From NCBI RefSeq assembly GCF_937891315.1, contig NZ_CALAGI010000084.1, positions 1 to 20,972 on the forward strand: a stretch of 20,972 bases of DNA. The letters are read 5' to 3'. The notes beneath the pieces were generated by a model. It had not been told where the DNA came from, did no database searches, and saw only the letters and a program-made list of their open reading frames with translations. Below, piece after piece: positions 20,200 through 20,972 of this stretch (the stretch's first letter is position 1; every line of letters begins with the position of its first letter). The stretch is from an uncultured Amaricoccus sp. (lineage in GTDB: Bacteria; Pseudomonadota; Alphaproteobacteria; Rhodobacterales; Rhodobacteraceae). The position numbers and the translations under genes were made by a program.

Positions 20200-20580
20200 G
20201 CAGGTCCAAGGTTGCATCGGCTGAGTCTCTACAACTTTTACGCGGACGGTCGCCCCTATGAATGATCTTCCGGATCGCGGCGCTGAAGGCATGGAACGGG
20301 GTGACCTCCACTCAAGGCCCGCGCCGGGCCGGGGCGATCGAGGGGTATCTCGCGGCCCATCTCTCTTCGATGGCGACATGGCCGACCCGCGAGCCGCTGA
20401 TCTTGTCCGTCCCGCGCATCGCGCTCCTCCCCATCGCCGCGCCGAGGAGGCACCATGTTCCGCGGACCGCGCCGAGACCCCGGCATTTCGGAAACCTTCC
20501 GGGCCAGGCAGGGTCCGACCGCGGCCTCCCGGACGAATTCCGCGCCCCGCGTGCGCCTGAACGACCCGAAAGGATTTCAC
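20200..20580 (+). other. 381-base gap before the aldehyde dehydrogenase gene; no recognised gene
   Basis: I see no convincing coding gene here. The first 60 bases are less GC-rich than the surroundings and suit a promoter, but no clean -35/-10 pair was found. A 17-codon frame starts TTG at 20212 and ends at 20265, overlapping an ATG at 20262 (ATGA) whose long frame has poor codon use after about 40 codons. An ATG at 20455, after GAGGAGG, is in frame with the dehydrogenase and would add 42 residues. No RNA gene or repeat was recognised. Confidence 0.6.
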
Positions 20581-20972
20581 ATGTCCCTCGCCGAAGACGC
20601 CAAGATCATCGCCATTCCCGCGCTCAAGGCCGAGACCGAGCGGCTGCTGACGGATCTCGGCGTCGCGCCCGAAGCCTATGCGACGGGCGAAATCCCGGCG
20701 CGTTCGCCGATCACCGGCGAGACGCTCGGCCATGTCCGGGAAACCGGCGCGGCGGAAGCATCGCGCCGCGTCGATGTCGCGCACGAGGCGTTCCTCGCGT
20801 GGCGGACCGTTCCCGCGCCGAAGCGGGGCGAACTGATCCGCCTCCTCGGCGAGGAACTGCGCGCGAACAAGCCGGCGCTCGGGCGGCTCGTCTCGATCGA
20901 GGCCGGCAAGATCACCTCCGAGGGCCTCGGCGAGGTGCAGGAGATGATCGACATCTGCGACTTCGCCGTCGG
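20581..20972 (+). CDS. ALDH7-type aldehyde dehydrogenase, N-terminal part (3' end outside window)
   Basis: The visible 130 codons give the N-terminal part of an NAD(P)-dependent aldehyde dehydrogenase. The region GKITSEGLGEVQEMIDICDFAV matches the ALDH7 group (alpha-aminoadipic semialdehyde / piperideine-6-carboxylate dehydrogenase, AmaB-like in lysine breakdown). RSPITGETLGHV and AFLAWRTVPAPKRGELIRLLGEEL are general family elements. The catalytic cysteine and glutamate lie beyond the window. ATG 20581 is preceded by AAAGGA at six bases. An in-frame ATG at 20455 with GAGGAGG would give a 42-residue arginine- and proline-rich extension not typical of the family. Confidence 0.88.
   Translation, partial: MSLAEDAKIIAIPALKAETERLLTDLGVAPEAYATGEIPARSPITGETLGHVRETGAAEASRRVDVAHEAFLAWRTVPAPKRGELIRLLGEELRANKPALGRLVSIEAGKITSEGLGEVQEMIDICDFAV

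Noticed and set aside
20258..20560. A 100-codon plus-strand frame in the gap before the aldehyde dehydrogenase.
   Set aside because: Arg/Pro-rich composition, no motif, codon use unlike neighbours, and overlapped by other equally open frames.
1..20972. Mobile elements, CRISPR arrays, tRNA or rRNA genes, toxin-antitoxin or phage-defence modules.
   Set aside because: No transposase, integrase, regularly spaced repeats, tRNA cloverleaf or defence-protein motifs were seen on either strand; the NYN protein lacks any partner suggesting a toxin-antitoxin pair.

Overview
This is a GC-rich chromosomal window with densely packed, mostly housekeeping genes of alphaproteobacterial type. The gene content and order (dapB/rbfA-truB-rpsO-pnp; NYN protein, ispH-DUF3429-rnhA) and a PNPase KH loop reading GSGGK recall Rhodobacterales and their relatives. 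That placement is inferred from remembered family features, not from a search. I saw no rRNA, tRNA, insertion sequence, phage gene, CRISPR array or att site.

Layout. (1) 1-2088: the 3' end of pgi, then rluA coupled to it by a GTGA overlap; a Mak-type fructokinase (ROK family) converges on rluA. (2) 2142-6420: a promoter candidate, five glycosyltransferase genes packed head to tail (GT92-like, GT2 with a galactosyltransferase-like C-terminus, GT25, GT8-like, PF13704/GT2-like), and a hairpin shared with the converging pnp. (3) 6433-10524, minus strand: rbfA-truB-rpsO-pnp, a ribosome-maturation and RNA-processing block with a clear rpsO terminator and a structured pnp leader. (4) 10523-13210, plus strand: dapB, a small cold-shock protein with a strong intrinsic terminator, and a Bcr/CflA-type MFS exporter. 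(5) 13241-17450, minus strand: folK, then a compact run of 3-mercaptopyruvate sulfurtransferase, GNAT acetyltransferase, aromatic/aspartate aminotransferase and an ornithine cyclodeaminase/mu-crystallin family enzyme. (6) 17591-20199, plus strand: a LabA-like NYN-domain protein, ispH, a DUF3429 membrane protein and rnhA, the last three overlapping. (7) 20200-20580: a gap without a recognisable gene, then the first 130 codons of an ALDH7-type aldehyde dehydrogenase that runs off the window.

The two most interesting places are the five-glycosyltransferase operon, which carries no export or polymerase genes here and whose product cannot be named, and the sulfurtransferase-aminotransferase-ketimine-reductase-like run. 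The latter would fit a cysteine or sulfur-amino-acid breakdown route. Both are inferences from family membership and gene order. Nothing in the window is clearly a new defence or mobile system.
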